Of a stretch of 64,000 bases of DNA, positions 11,986 through 24,208 are shown one piece after another. The translations under genes were made by a program, and so were the position numbers. The notes under the pieces are model-generated. The model worked only from the letters and a program-made list of their open reading frames with translations, had not been told where the DNA came from and did no database searches. The stretch's first letter is position 1. Every line of letters begins with the position of its first letter. The DNA comes from Trifolium pratense (taxonomy: Eukaryota; Streptophyta; Magnoliopsida; Fabales; Fabaceae), in NCBI RefSeq assembly GCF_020283565.1, contig NC_060060.1, positions 12,772,001 through 12,836,000 of the forward strand, read 5' to 3'.

Positions 11986-13425
11986 TGATAGAATAGAATA
12001 TTTTGTACCATTCGTACAGTACTTAGCATTGCTCTATCAAAGTCCTGGCCTATTCATCAACTGGATGTACAGAATGCATTTTTACATGGTGATCTCCATG
12101 AGACTGTCTACATGCATCAGCCATTGGGTTTTCGAGACCCTAATCATCCAGATTATGTCTGTCGTTTGAAGAAATCACTTTATGGTCTCAAGCAAGCGCC
12201 CCGAGCATGGTATCAACGCTTTGCTGATTATGTCGCCACCATTGGGTTCCACCATAGCACATCAGACCACTCCCTCTTCATATATCGACAGAGTTTCGAC
12301 ATGGCCTACATTCTTCTATATGTTGATGACATCATTCTTATCACCTCTACTCATGCCCTTCGCAAAACAATTATGTCACTCTTAGCATCTGAGTTTGCAA
12401 TGAAGGATTTGGGTCCACTAAGTTATTTTTTGGGTATTGCTGTCTCTCGCCATCCTAGTGGCATATTCCTCAGTCAAAGCACTTATGCCTCAGAGATCAT
12501 AGAAGGTGCTGGCATGACGTCTTGCAAGCCATCAGCCACTCCTGTTGACACCAAGCAGAAACTTAGCACCTCATCCGGCACACCTTATGAGGATCCTTCT
12601 CTATATCGAAGTCTTGCAGGGGCTTTACAATATCTCACATTCACTCGACCTGACATATCATATGCGGTTCAGCAAGTTTGTCTTCACATGCATGCACCTC
12701 GCACAGAACACATGCTTGCACTCAAGCGCATCCTGCGCTATGTTCAGGGTACACTGCATTTTGGATTACACTTATCACCATCCTCCATTACTCAGCTTAT
12801 CTCCTACACCGACGCTGATTGGGGTGGTTGTCCTGACACCAGACGCTCCACATCTGGATACTGTGTATTTCTCGGTGACAACCTTATTTCTTGGTCTTCC
12901 AAAAGGCAACCGACTCTCTCTCGTTCCAGTGCTGAAGCTGAATATAGAGGTGTTGCTAATGTTGTCTCTGAGTCGTGTTGGATTCGCAATCTTCTTCTGG
13001 AGCTCCATTTTTCGATACCTCACGCTACTTTGGTGTATTGTGACAATGTTAGTGCCATTTATCTCTCTGGTAATCCTGTGCAGCATCAGCGTACCAAACA
13101 TATTGAGATGGACATTCATTTTGTTCGGGAAAAAGTAGCTCGTGGTCAGGCACGCGTTCTTCATGTTCCCTCCCGACACCAGATTGCAGACATCTTCACC
13201 AAAGGACTTCCTCGCATTCTTTTTGATGATTTTCGGACCAGTCTCAACGTTCGTGAACCTCCCGCTTCGACTGCGGGGGAGTGATAGAATAGAATATTTT
13301 GTCATAAATAATTATTATTAGTCTCCTGTAATTAAGCTGTATCATAATTAGATAGTTGTCTAAATGATGTATATATATATTCTATTCACATGAATGAGAA
13401 CAGATAAGCATTCCATAATCTTACA
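11986..13425 (+). mobile_element. Internally deleted Ty1/copia element, 1,440 bp
   Basis: A 144-bp 3' LTR (13282-13425) begins TGATAGAATAGAATATTTTG. The same 20 bases start the element at 11986, after which the rest of the 5' LTR, gag, protease, integrase and the first part of reverse transcriptase are missing. A purine-rich tract (GCGGGGGAG) precedes the 3' LTR. Perfect 5-bp target duplications GTAGA (11981-11985, 13426-13430) show it moved, or was deleted after moving, as a unit. It interrupts the minus-strand ORF of the surrounding LTR element. Confidence 0.9.
12007..13284 (+). pseudogene. Copia reverse transcriptase (C-terminal part) and RNase H
   Basis: Open frame of about 425 codons, with in-frame sequence continuing upstream of the first ATG (12112) to about 12007, where the internal deletion begins. 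It shows [26 protein letters not shown], the catalytic YVDDIIL, and the RNase H motifs YTDADWGGCPDTRRSTSGY and SSAEAEYRGVA. The region with the first catalytic aspartates and everything upstream is deleted. The stop overlaps the first bases of the 3' LTR. Confidence 0.9.
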
Positions 13426-13497
13426 GTAGAATCTATCGTTACCGCTATTAATTTGCGGTGGTTGAGGTGAGTCCCACGACCACGAATTATTATCGCT

Positions 13498-13809
13498 TCA
13501 TTCCTCCTCTTCGTGATAGTATTGCACTCTTCCCCGTGGTCGCCGCCGCCGACGGTTACGGCGATCCCGTTCCTCTCGAATGAGCTCGCGAATCTGCTCC
13601 ACCGTGACTGGTGGTCGTGATTGTTGTTCTAACACCATCTGATGAAGCTGCTCAACTGCAACTTCAGCCTTGCTCATCCTCTGTTCTAACGCATCAACAC
13701 GTTTCTCTATTCGATGATTGGATTTTGGATTGTAACCGAGGCTCTCGATACCAATTGATAGGACACGATCTCGATTAAACATTAGGACAAATATAGAGCA
13801 GAAAAGCAA
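13498..13809 (-). pseudogene. Gag-like short ORF of the LTR element
   Basis: Open from within the LTR/primer site; the first ATG is at 13677. It has a heptad-rich segment (EKRVDALEQRMSKAEVAVEQ), then a very basic tail (RDRRNRRRRRPRGR) and a terminal acidic run. This resembles the start of plant retroelement gag proteins but lacks a zinc knuckle. The downstream reading frame is the same after the TGA, so the stop may be a mutation or a readthrough site. Confidence 0.45.
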
Positions 13810-14117
13810 TTGTTGTTATATTGATAATCCAATAGAATCAAGTGATTCATGGCTGAATTACACTATAAGATTGAATGATAAAATACAGAAAATATAAAGA
13901 TAAGCTAGGTAATTCGAGACACCTAGAATCTCCCAAGTAGAGTGACTATTAAAATCAATCCATGAAAAACAATGGCAGAGAACATTCTACTATTTAATCA
14001 ATCAGATACAGATCTATTTTCTCTTCCCTCGCCGAATAAGGAAACATTCCTATAATGGTATGATTAGCTGTATCCTTCTGCCCAAGTTTCCTTTTATAAA
14101 ATCTGTCATAACTATCA

Positions 14118-15378
14118 GTAGGTCTTAGGAAAAAAAGCTTAATTAAATCTTCATCTAGGAAGAGACTATGCGAAATTCCTTAATAATAACCTAGTAAAAA
14201 ATTTGACCGCCTTTGACGTTTCAACCTTCAGGGTCGACCCAAGCATAAGATGGCCGATTCCCTTGCTAAACCTCCAAAAAAAACAAAACTATTTTCTAAA
14301 GGCCTTTAGGCCTCCAAAACAAATACTACTAATTTTTGAAAAATGTTTTGGTCCCTTTATTCATAACTGCATTTTTATGCAGCTGTTTTGTAATGTCATT
14401 ATATGTAGTTAGATCCAACCTTAACTAGAAACAGCTCTGATCAATGTTTTATTGTATATATCTTCTCCTTGGATTCGTTGTTCAATCATAGTTTTGCGAT
14501 ACCTTGATGTCATTACAGGATACGGAACTAGCAGCTGCAGAGAAAAAGCGATCAGAATGTCAAGAGACTCTGCATGTACTTGGCTGGCAATTACAAGCAA
14601 TGAGCCCACAAATTGGCTCTAAAAGACTTCAAACAAACGAATCATGGCTGGTCAAATTCTAATGGCTCCTACAATAACTCAGACGAAGCATGCAGTGTAT
14701 CTTCTAATTCTGACATTCAAGGAGTAAATGATGAGTTTTCATCATCTCACAACTTTGGTTCCATGTCATGTCTTTCAGACGCCGAATGCAACTTTTCGAT
14801 AAATTCTTCAACAGAGTCGAGCCAAAGTTGTTATATGCTTACAGAATCAAATTCACATTCACATTCTTCTGATTCTGCCACAGGGAAGCAACATGCACAT
14901 GGTTTGAGTCACTTTTTTTCTTCCAAAGAGAAAACTAGTCACTAGCACTTTGAGGGATTGACAACAAACAAAAAAAAGTTATCAGAGGTACCTCACTCAC
15001 CAATGATGTTAGTAAAAAGTTGTGAGAAATTGTTAGTAAGCAAGTATCGAACTGTTTACCTCCTTAAGTGCTTTGAGCGATTCAACACATACCGCTGAAC
15101 TACACTTTTAACGACGACTAATAACTTACATTTATTATTAAATATTGAATTTTTTTTAGATCCAAAAAGAGGGGAAGCGCCCCGTTATTAAATATTGAAT
15201 TTAAACCCAATTGAATATTTAATTATTCGGACTTACATCAAAGCAATAAAATAGGTGTACATTTTTTTGTATAAATATTTTTAGCATGTGGGACTTTGAT
15301 TTTCTCCATTGACAATTTTTTTAATAAACATTTTTAACAAATAGGAGTAATAAAAAGAGTTGACATCAAGTCATTAGG
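14118..15378 (+). pseudogene. FPP gene copy, end of intron 4, exon 5 and 3' flank
   Basis: Matches the FPP gene from about 5788 through exon 5 to about 8310. The intron part is shortened and lacks the Mutator-type element. Exon 5 homology runs 14520-14945 and includes KKRSECQETLHVLG and the final HFFSSKEKTSH. A 17-bp deletion in the stretch after SKRLQTNES shifts the frame, and further small indels follow. With no promoter or exons 1-2, it cannot encode an FPP. Confidence 0.88.
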
Positions 15379-18176
15379 AAATTCAACTTATATATTTAAA
15401 TAGAGCAATAAGTGGTATAGCATAGCTTTGCTTTATAGGAAATTAATCATCATAAAAAATAATGTACATCTAATTTGACTATGTGCAAAGTATTTCTTTT
15501 ATTAATCATATAGCATTGACTCAATCACTCAAAAACATGAGTTTCTAAATTTCTAATAGACAATGTTCATTAGAAGTTGAAGAAAATAAGGAAATTGTTG
15601 ATATATTTTGTCATAATTCATAAATAAAATACTTCGAGTCAGATTCTTTAAGCAATGTCTCAGGTTCAATCTTTATAGATGTTTTTTTTTTTATTAGAAC
15701 AGAACCCCCCCCCCCCCCCCCCCCCCCCCCCCTCAATTGAAGGTGGTCATTCAATTCTCCGATTGAGACTAATCATTAACAAAATTGTTAGATACTTCAA
15801 ACCAATCACATAATTATTTTTTTAAAAAAAAAAACGCATGTTGATAAGATGAAATTAATGTAAAGGTCAACTAATTTAAAAAGAAGAAAAGCTTAAAGAA
15901 CCATATATTCAATTTTGTGCTCAACCACTAATGAAAAAAAAATATCATAAACATTTCATGTGCAAGCTGAATTAAAATTTAACTATAGTCTAAATTATGA
16001 AGAACCCTGTTTCAGGATGTACCTAAAATCGCTCTCGGATTGAAGCAAAAGACACCAATTAAGACAAAGACTTTTGTCTCAACGAAAATGTGCACATATA
16101 AAGTTGAACATTTAGTTTCAAATTTAGGAGACATACTGTATAGTATATAGATTATTAGAGTATTATATTAGTTGTTGAGTCTTTATGTTTGGTATTAGTT
16201 TAGGTCTTGTTGACATAAAATAATGTATGTGCAGAATTAAAAATAGTGAAGAATTGGTACGTTGGTAACATAGGCCTTGTTTTGGTGTTCATGCACTTGA
16301 CATGTTTGCCCTACAAATTCTTTAGCAACCGAACACATACCTTGTGTGCTTCTTCAAATAATCAATTTTGGGTTTTATATTTGGCAAACAACTTCCAAAA
16401 GCAAGTTTTCTAGATAATACCGTATGTCTTTCAATTTTGACCAATAATATAATATAACTTGTTATCAATTTGTCAATATTTGAATTTTATTATTTTTAAT
16501 ACGTATGACTTGGGTGCTTTTTAAATGGATAGACTTGACTAAAGCTTGATTGTTATGATGATTATTAGCTCTAGTTTATTATTTTCTAGAGTTGTAGAAG
16601 GGAGTTTACAAAAAAGTTGTATAATTTGTTCAATATATATCTATAAGACTGAAATTAAAGGATAAACCTATAATAAGTGGGTTTTCTTTTGTATAAAAAA
16701 AGATATGTTTGCCGTTGAAAAAAGTCATATGGACACCTTAAAGTAAAATACCTTAAATTAACAATGTTAACAACAGAATCAATCAAAGAGAGAAATAGAA
16801 AGAGACAAAAGAGACTAGGGTTTACATTACAATGGCTTAGAATACAATGAGTTGTCTTAGGAATATATAAAAAACATAAATAAACTAAATTACTATTATG
16901 CTCAAAGCCCAATTACAACCAAAAGCCCATTACATTATTAAATCACTAATATATTATCTTAACAAACAAAAGTCTTCATTTTCAAGAGAGGATGTTAAAA
17001 TTTAATATAGAATGACTTATTATTGACTAACTATATATTGAGTTTAAAATCACTAAATCTAGCACAAACCTAGTGGTTCTCTTACAATACTTCAATAAAA
17101 CATGTTCTCATGCAAAAATAAATGTAAAGAAAAAGTACTCCCTCAGTCTATAGTTTAAATTCAATTCGTAAAAAAAAAAATTAAAGTAATTCAATTATTA
17201 TTTTTGATTAACCAATAAAATTAAATGAGATTAACCACTTTTTTAATACTCTTCGGTCTCAATTATAAATAAAAAAATCACTTTTTAATACTACTTCAAA
17301 AACTTGTTCCATAAAAATAAAAATGTTTTTGGAAATTATGATTGATATTAATTGAAGGATAATAACAATAAATATGGTTCTTTTTAAAAAAAATGGTACA
17401 ACTAGTCAACTTCTTTTTCTTTTTATACTTTTTTTTTTTGAACAAAGTTTGCTTTTTTATTTTTATACTTTTAGACTAAGAAAATCAGTTTTTTACAATT
17501 TATATTCGAGATCGGAGATAGTATTTATATTTCGACAAACTGCAAATTAGAGTCACTTTAAAATCAGAGAATCATGACAAAAATAATTGTTACATCAAAG
17601 GACCACCTCTTAATTGGACGTGTTCTCCAATTGAAGTAGTACCTAACAGTACCAACTCTTAACAATATAAGTATCTGTTAAGCTCTCTCCAATCTCCATT
17701 GTGAAGTGACATTATGGTGATTATGATTGTTCATCAACCGGTTTTGGAATAAAACCAAACCAAATTGAATTGAATAGTCACTATACTTCAGAATAATTTA
17801 ACTGAACTATTAATGACGTTCTGAACCGAAACTTGGTGTAATGATTTTCTATTTTTTTTTTTTTTTTACAGTAATGATTTTCTAATTCTAAACTGAGCTA
17901 TATTTACAAAATTTCCGGCCGTTGAATTTAGATACTTGAGATGTGTACCCAATAATATCATATTTTTATCAGGGCCGGTTTGAATAGTCACTATAGTTGA
18001 GAATAATTTAACTGAACTATTAATGATGTTCTTTTTTATCAGGATCGGTTTAAGGATAAGACAACTTAAACACGAGCTATAGGTTTCCAAAAATGGAAGA
18101 AAAAAAATTATCAAAGGAAAAAAAACGGCTCTCATGTCTTGAGTTTATTAGTCTACAGTAGAAAAATGACTTCATA
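15379..18176. other. Gene-poor AT-rich DNA
   Basis: No convincing gene on either strand. It includes a 28-base C run (15705-15732) and a possible decayed Stowaway-like pair (17140-17160 and 17505-17523, CTCCCTCAGTC against GATCGGAGATAG). Confidence 0.5.
15705..15732. repeat. Homopolymer run of 28 C
   Basis: Twenty-eight consecutive cytosines in AT-rich DNA. Length is likely to vary between clones and reads. Confidence 0.9.
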
Positions 18177-18291
18177 GTTCCCATGAGTTTAACTCAATTG
18201 ATAAAGATATCACATTTTATATGTATGGGCCGATGTTCAAATCTCAGACAGTAAAATTTTTAACCACTAGACTAAATGACAACAAAAAAAA
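18177..18291 (+). mobile_element. tRNA-derived SINE, diverged copy
   Basis: Shares the layout of the better-preserved copies at 22374 and 24946: an A-box-like TTTAACTCAATTGATAAAG head, a degenerate B box (ATGTTCAAATCTC), a CACTAGACTAAATGAC tail segment, then A-rich sequence. Confidence 0.55.
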
Positions 18292-20752
18292 ACTTCATAA
18301 AAAAAACATAAAAGGTCATTGAAAAGAGAAAAAAAATAAGACAACAAATTTGCAACTCCTCAAAAATTTAAACAACTGTTGAATCCATGTGTATTGAAAC
18401 TAGAGTTTAATATAAGTAAATATATTGCTTTTATTATCGATTAAAAAAAATGGTAAATAGGATTTTATTATGATATTATTTTTAATTAAAAAGACATCAC
18501 TTAAAATAGGGTTTTGTTAAGTCGACCATGTTTTTTATTATCTTTAAACTCCTCCCTATATTTTGCGTCATTTAAAATATGTACCCGATCAGGGACGTAT
18601 CCTTGATCGACACAAACCTTTTGTCCATAGAAACCTAACAATTTCAAAGAAAAGAACCTAAACTCAAACTCTATTGCTTTATTTATGTGGCTAAGGACTA
18701 AGTAATCAGATTTTGTTATCTGTTAATCAAGGAAAAGACAAAAGGATTAAGGGCTTAATTGTCCACAAGACCCTATTTTATGGACAATGAGGCCCCGTTT
18801 CCATGTGCCCCAAATGGACAATGTTGTAGATGGATTAGCCTATTAAGCATGGGTTTGTTGTGAAACGTGTATAACTTAATTTTAATTATCATCAATTTTT
18901 AATTTGCAACTATTTGCTTTGTAGACAATAACATGTGGCCAATGTAATGCACCATATATAGTTTTCAAGTAATTTAAGAGGAAAATATCTCACTATAGAA
19001 GTACTTCTAATTATTTATCTGAGATTGACTCGGTCGATAAAAACATATTTTATATGTAAGAGTTGAGAGTCGAACTTCAGACACTCGACTTATTTATTTT
19101 TATGGTGAATTTTCTAGTCACTGATAAAAAATGAAATACTTCTAGTTGTATATTCGTACGGAGTACTAATCCTTTACACCAGTCTTATATAATTAAAAAC
19201 TTATGCTATAATTTTTTTTACCTTTTAAAAAATTACTTGAAATTTTTATATTTATCCAAAACCATATTTAACTGTTAAGAAAATTTACAAGCATTTTTTT
19301 CATCAAAAGATTTTTAAATTTTTTTCCTCACAATTAACAAAAACAAACAAATGGGCCACAAAATGGGTCAGGATTGCCTGCTGTTTTAACAGCATGCTGT
19401 TCTAAATTTTAATCGACGATTTCAGATCGAACGACTCAAATTACATATTAATAAAATTAAATATAAACAATCTCCCACACGTCGATTTCAAATCGGTCGG
19501 TTAAAACAGTAACTGCGTCACACAGTTAAAGCGTTTAATCTAGACCCTCCACAAGACTAGTAACTTCCCCAATCATGGCCTAAGATGAGGAATTTAAACA
19601 CATCCAATTTAAGTTATTTGGATTTTATGTCACATGTTAACTCAGATAGCAAGAAACCAATTAATGCATAAAATAATACCGTGGGTAATTAGCATACTTT
19701 TTTCCTAAAAATGATACTAAATTACTATTGGCTACTCCTCTCACTGCTTTGTTATGTTATGTTATGTGGAGTGATTATTATTCTTCTAGTTAGTGAAAAG
19801 AGAATTTAGCTTACCATGAATCGTACGTAGTATATGAAAGGGATGTGACATAATGATCAAATACATGCATGATTAATAAAAGTAACATAATATATGCAGT
19901 TTGGCTATTGCATTTCGTAATGCAATAAACTTTTGCACTTTTAAGGTAGCCTATGTCTCAATCATAGAACTTTCATACATCACTTAAATTCATCTTTACA
20001 AATTACTCACATGCTAATTGAATAGAACTATACTTTACCAAAATATAAATTTAATGTAACTATGGAATTTGTAGAATAACTATGATATTTACCCCCCTTC
20101 ACCCCATTTTTCTTTAATAGAGAAAGTCCTTGCATTTCATGATTAAAAGTTTGCATTTTATCTATGCATTTTTAGAGCTTACTTCTTGATGTCAAAAGTT
20201 TTGAATTTAATTTAAGCACTACAGCTTTAAGCTTTATTTGTCAAGCAAGCAACTTCAATCTTAAAATTTGAGTCGAGTCTAACTCAACTGTTACAATAAA
20301 ATGCTTTTAATTAAGGTGAAGATGTAAGGGGAATTGAGAAATCATCTAGATTGAGCAATCAGACTTGTGAATTCAACATTCTCCAAATGAATTACAATGA
20401 GGCAACTAAGACAATTTATGCTACAAGCAAAGTAGTTATCATAAAGGATAACTAACCCACTACAGAGCTAACTGCTATAGAGTCAGCAAAAACAGAATTA
20501 CCTAATCAAAGCAGAGGAGTTAACTAACTATTCAAGTTGTAACATGCAAGTTTAAGCAAAGGTTTCAAAAAAAATTAAAAGGACAATAATACCCTCATCC
20601 CATGTAGAACATTCCTTCATTTAATAAATCATTACTCAATCAAGATACACATGACATCGCCAAGGAAATTCCCTGCTTGGATATCAATCCATATACATAT
20701 CTCTATATATACAATTTAAAAATAACAATACCAAACTTAAAATGTTATTAGT
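18292..20752. other. Gene-poor AT-rich DNA
   Basis: No gene seen, apart from the SINE-like copy at 19016-19132 and scattered low-complexity tracts. Confidence 0.5.
19016..19132 (+). mobile_element. tRNA-derived SINE, diverged copy
   Basis: Contains GATTGACTCGGTCGATAAAA (A-box region), GAGAGTCGAACTTC (B-box region) and TTTTCTAGTCACTGATAAAA near its 3' end, matching the common order of the family in this window. Confidence 0.5.
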
Positions 20753-20865
20753 ACATGTTTGGAATCAAAGTGGCACGTGATTTCGCTGAAACCTTAAAGT
20801 GCGGCTTTTGCAAAATCACGGTGTCTCATCGTAATTCTATCAAACTCACCCTGAATCCAAACATG
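20753..20865. mobile_element. Small inverted-repeat element (MITE) beside SAUR gene
   Basis: The left end ACATGTTTGGAATCAAAGTG pairs with the right end, whose reverse complement reads GCATGTTTGGATTCAGGGTG. About 113 bp, no coding capacity. It lies about 50 bp beyond the SAUR stop codon, so it could be within the SAUR 3'UTR. Target duplication not clear. Confidence 0.65.
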
Positions 20866-20915
20866 CTTTTATGTTTGGTAATCTTCAACTAATAAAATCT
20901 AACAATCCTTGGTTT

Positions 20916-21215
20916 TTATCTCATCAATGAAATTAAGGACTCAAAAACATCTTCATCACAAGGGATAGTAAGTCCCATATCATGATTGAAACCAAATTCC
21001 TCTGCAGCTCTTTGTAGAAGATTTTGAAATTGAGGATGTTCCAACCAAGAAATTGGGACAATATATCTAGTCCTATTCTCTCCAACATAAACTGCAAAAT
21101 GACCTCTTGGTACATCCTCAGGAAGACCTTGCTTTTTACCAAAACTTGAACATCTTTTGAGAATTTGCTTGATAACTTCAGATTGTTGTAGTTTGTTGGA
21201 TTTTTTTATGCCCAT
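20916..21215 (-). CDS. SAUR: SAUR-family auxin-responsive protein, 99 aa
   Basis: Single-exon gene with the whole SAUR core: [20 protein letters not shown], then [40 protein letters not shown] and a short hydrophobic end. The N-terminus is basic ([20 protein letters not shown]), as in plasma-membrane-associated members. The length is typical. Known SAURs inhibit PP2C-D phosphatases, which raises plasma-membrane H+-ATPase activity and promotes cell expansion. The family is intronless and usually auxin- or brassinosteroid-induced. A TATA-like TATAAAATA lies about 125 bp upstream. It stands alone here, not in a SAUR tandem array. Confidence 0.96.
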   Translation of the reverse strand: MGIKKSNKLQQSEVIKQILKRCSSFGKKQGLPEDVPRGHFAVYVGENRTRYIVPISWLEHPQFQNLLQRAAEEFGFNHDMGLTIPCDEDVFESLISLMR

Positions 21216-21334
21216 TTTTTGCTATTTGCACCTCCAACTTAGAATGTTTTTAGGGGGTGGTGATAGAGAAAAGAAGAGAAGTGTGTGTGTATTTTGTGGT
21301 GGAAGTGGATGAAGAAGTGTTTATGATGTGTTGG

Positions 21335-21343
21335 TATTTTATA
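21335..21343 (-). promoter_or_regulatory. TATA box of the SAUR gene
   Basis: TATAAAATA on the minus strand, about 120-128 bp upstream of the ATG, leaving room for a leader of about 90 bp. Called from position and consensus only. Confidence 0.5.
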
Positions 21344-21669
21344 GAATAAAAAAGAAAGAACAAGAGGCATGTGGATGTGGGGACTATATGTGTTTTTGGC
21401 TAAACTTGTTTAACGGGCAAAGCAAGTTCTAACTAACCCCAATTGAGGTTCCCATGCATGCTACTTTTTCAATAGACAACGTGGGCCTCTTTTTTCTCTT
21501 AATTCCAAAATTTTCTTGCAATATTGTCTCTTAATCAATATTACCATGTTGCCAAATTCCATATTCCATAGGCACATAGTATTATGTTTTACAATTTTTT
21601 TTATCGAAACTACGACCTCTAACATGCTAGTAATACGTCTCACCACTAGACTAAACCTAATGACTTAAC

Positions 21670-21733
<64 letters not shown>
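21670..21733. repeat. (ATT)n microsatellite
   Basis: About 20 uninterrupted TTA/ATT units. Confidence 0.95.
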
Positions 21734-21974
21734 TGATGAAATCCTCGAAAATAGTTGTGTGCGGTCACAATTTGTGTAGATACATAGTCTATATAGTACA
21801 ATTATGATCAAATAACATGGAGGATCTAGGCTTGGCTGATTGTGTGCAGTTACAATCTAAATATAAAATCCATGTGTATTCTCGTTCCAAACAAAAACCT
21901 ATTTGAGAGTTGAGACGGATACAACGAAATTGGATCCTCAGCTGCAACAAATCATGCTGCCATCTATGCTGCAA

Positions 21975-22373
21975 AAGTTAAACCGTTGGATATTATAAAA
22001 GGAAGTTTTACGCCTGGCTTCCATTTTCATGCACGCAGATGATTATTAATTTTTTTTCAAAGGATATTTTTTAAAAAATATTCTTAAGTCAAGGTTATTG
22101 TTTTTTTATTATAGTGTTCAATTTGGTTGTGGCCACATACTCACTTGTACTTTTATTTTTTATTTTAAATATACATTTTTTAAATATACTATTCAATATT
22201 TTTTTTTTATTAAAATACTATGAAATTTGATTTTCTACGGTTACGGTGGGGTGCTAAAATTGATATGAGCCATCGGAAACTCAATTCAAGAGTTCACAAA
22301 CAATTCGATGTGAATTTTCAGCTCATGAACAGTTTGGTTCGCTTTATTTAAAGTTCAAGAAATTGGTTCAGGT
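21975..22373. other. AT-rich intergenic DNA
   Basis: No gene seen on either strand. Confidence 0.5.
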
Positions 22374-22507
22374 CCCTGTGAGCTTAGTTCAATTGGTTGA
22401 AACATCACATTTTATATGCAGGAGCTGGGGTTTGAATCACGACACGTCAGTACTTATCCATCTTAAATGTGAAATTTCTAGCCACCAGACTACCTAACAA
22501 AAAAAAT
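22374..22507 (+). mobile_element. tRNA-derived SINE
   Basis: A head with the A-box-like AGCTTAGTTCAATTGGTTG, a B box GGGTTTGAATC about 40 bp further on, the conserved CTAGCCACCAGACTACCTAA segment, and an A-rich end. No poly-T, no coding capacity. Confidence 0.65.
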
Positions 22508-24089
22508 CGGTTTAGCTCTTTAGGTTCAGTTTATTTTCAATTTAAAACTCAACTTCAGTTCGACACAATTTTTTTTTCTAGCTTGAATTCAATTCCATTT
22601 AAATTCACAAACAACTAGGTTCGGTTCGTCGGCTTAAATCACATAACTCTAAAGTAAAAAATAAATAAATTTTAAATCCACAAATAAATTAGAGTTATAT
22701 GGTTTGAGCTAACTAATTTCTGCACAGTAAAAGTGATATAAAAAATTAAATTATATAGCTAAAGTGATGTTAATAGTTAAAATTCACATCAAAAGTGAAT
22801 GTAGTGAGCAAATAAATAAAATGAACTATGTTACTAAACAAAATAATTATATAGCTAAAAAAAATGCACAGGCGAAAGTGAATGTAATGAGAAAAAAAAA
22901 TGAACTACTTAGTCAAAAAAAAAATGAACTACTATGTTATTAAACGAAATAATTAGTTGCTGACAGTAAAGCTTGTATCTAAGATTACATGTCAATCTAA
23001 TCGTTTATCTCTTACAGCAGAGTAGCAGCAGACAGATTTGCTGCAGATGATCCAAATCGTATTCTGCCTTCTGCCTAAGAAAATAATTCGTATGCTTAAG
23101 ATTTGACTGGTTTCGTATGCTTCGTGAAGAAAATAATTCGTACTAAATCTAGCATAGCTCTTTTTATTGGAAAAAAGAAGAAAAAGAAGAGAGTACCGTG
23201 TAGTACTATTTTTCTGCCTAGTGAACTATACATATACTTTCCACTAAGTCAACCAAACACTCGATGATTGAATGGTTGTTGCAGCATGCATCTCACCATT
23301 AGTCTCATAATTATCTCAACGTTTTATTTTCTTTTCATAATTAACATGACTTGACTTCCACTAATAATTATTCATATATGATGAACTCGTGTCAATGGTG
23401 TGATAAGATTAGTATAGGTGATTGTGTCAAAAAAGATTAGTATAGGTGATTGTGTAAGATTAGATATTGATACGAAGTTTTTACTGTTGTTAGTAATAAT
23501 TAATTTTTGTCGGGGAATATGTGGGGCACATAACGTGAGTTTTCCGCTTCCAACTGAATTTTTTTCATACGCATGAGTCATAAATCGAATTCATAATCAT
23601 ATGTTTAAGAGGATCAAGACTCTTATCACTTAGACCAATTCATTGGTAAGTGATTTAGAGTTTAGACTCTTTGAATAAATTGTCATGTGATTAATCTCTA
23701 AAATTCAGTTAGAAGCACATGACATCCAACCAAACAGAGATTGTAGTAAAACCTAATTTGTATGTGGTTCATTATTACTATGTACTCAAATAAATTAATC
23801 AAAGGAAAATGCTGATTAATATTTCCGGAATACTAATTAAGAAAAAAATTAATATTTATAAAATAAAAAAATTGTTATTTTCAATGTGAAATTACTTCTT
23901 TATTTTTTATTTTCACCATCAGTATCCGATTTACTGGACCACCTAATCTGATTCAGGAGTAATTTTTGACACCAAGTGATTACAGTCCCTCTTATCGCAG
24001 TGCGGGGATTAAACCGTGATATTCTTGTCAAATTTAGCGTTAATCACCATTGAACCAACTAACAATTGGTAATGTAAAATTGATTTTTT
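22508..24089. other. Gene-poor AT-rich DNA
   Basis: No gene seen. A short tandem duplication is present near 23400-23455 (GATTAGTATAGGTGATTGTG twice). Confidence 0.5.
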
Positions 24090-24208
24090 TGTCAAGTAGT
24101 CTAGTTGCTAGAAATTCCACTCTTAAGATGGATAAGTGAGATGACCGGGGTTCGAACCTCGACCCTCTACATATATAATTTAATGTTTCTGCCAACTGAA
24201 CTTAGTTT
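24090..24208 (-). mobile_element. tRNA-derived SINE
   Basis: On the minus strand: TAAGTTCAGTTGGCAG (A-box region), GAGGTTCGAACCCCGGTC (a near-perfect tRNA B box), TTTCTAGCAACTAGACTAC, then an A-rich tail (TTGACAAAAAAA). Same family as 22374 and 24946, opposite orientation. Confidence 0.7.

Larger units (their letters stand above)
9462..14117 (-). mobile_element. Non-autonomous LTR retrotransposon carrying an unfamiliar ORF
   Basis: Minus-strand element. The upstream LTR (14117-13756, 362 bp) starts TGATAGTTATGACAG and ends CCTATCA. The primer site follows as TTGGTATCGAGAGC (13755-13741), close to the Met-tRNA type. The polypurine tract GAAGGGGGCGG (about 9655-9640) precedes the downstream LTR (9638-9462), which is truncated to about 177 bp and nearly identical to the upstream one. 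Internal DNA encodes a short basic, gag-like ORF and a long unrecognised ORF. No protease, integrase or reverse transcriptase of its own was found. A copia element is inserted at 11986-13425. The right flank is FPP intron DNA; the truncated left end leaves no target duplication to check. Confidence 0.8.

Noticed and set aside
12545..13305. Overlapping long frames on both strands within the copia fragment
   Set aside because: Shadows of the reverse transcriptase/RNase H frame.
16655..16912. 85-codon minus-strand frame
   Set aside because: AT-rich composition, no recognisable motif; the CCCAATTAC/AAAGCCCATTAC context looks like old LTR DNA rather than a gene.
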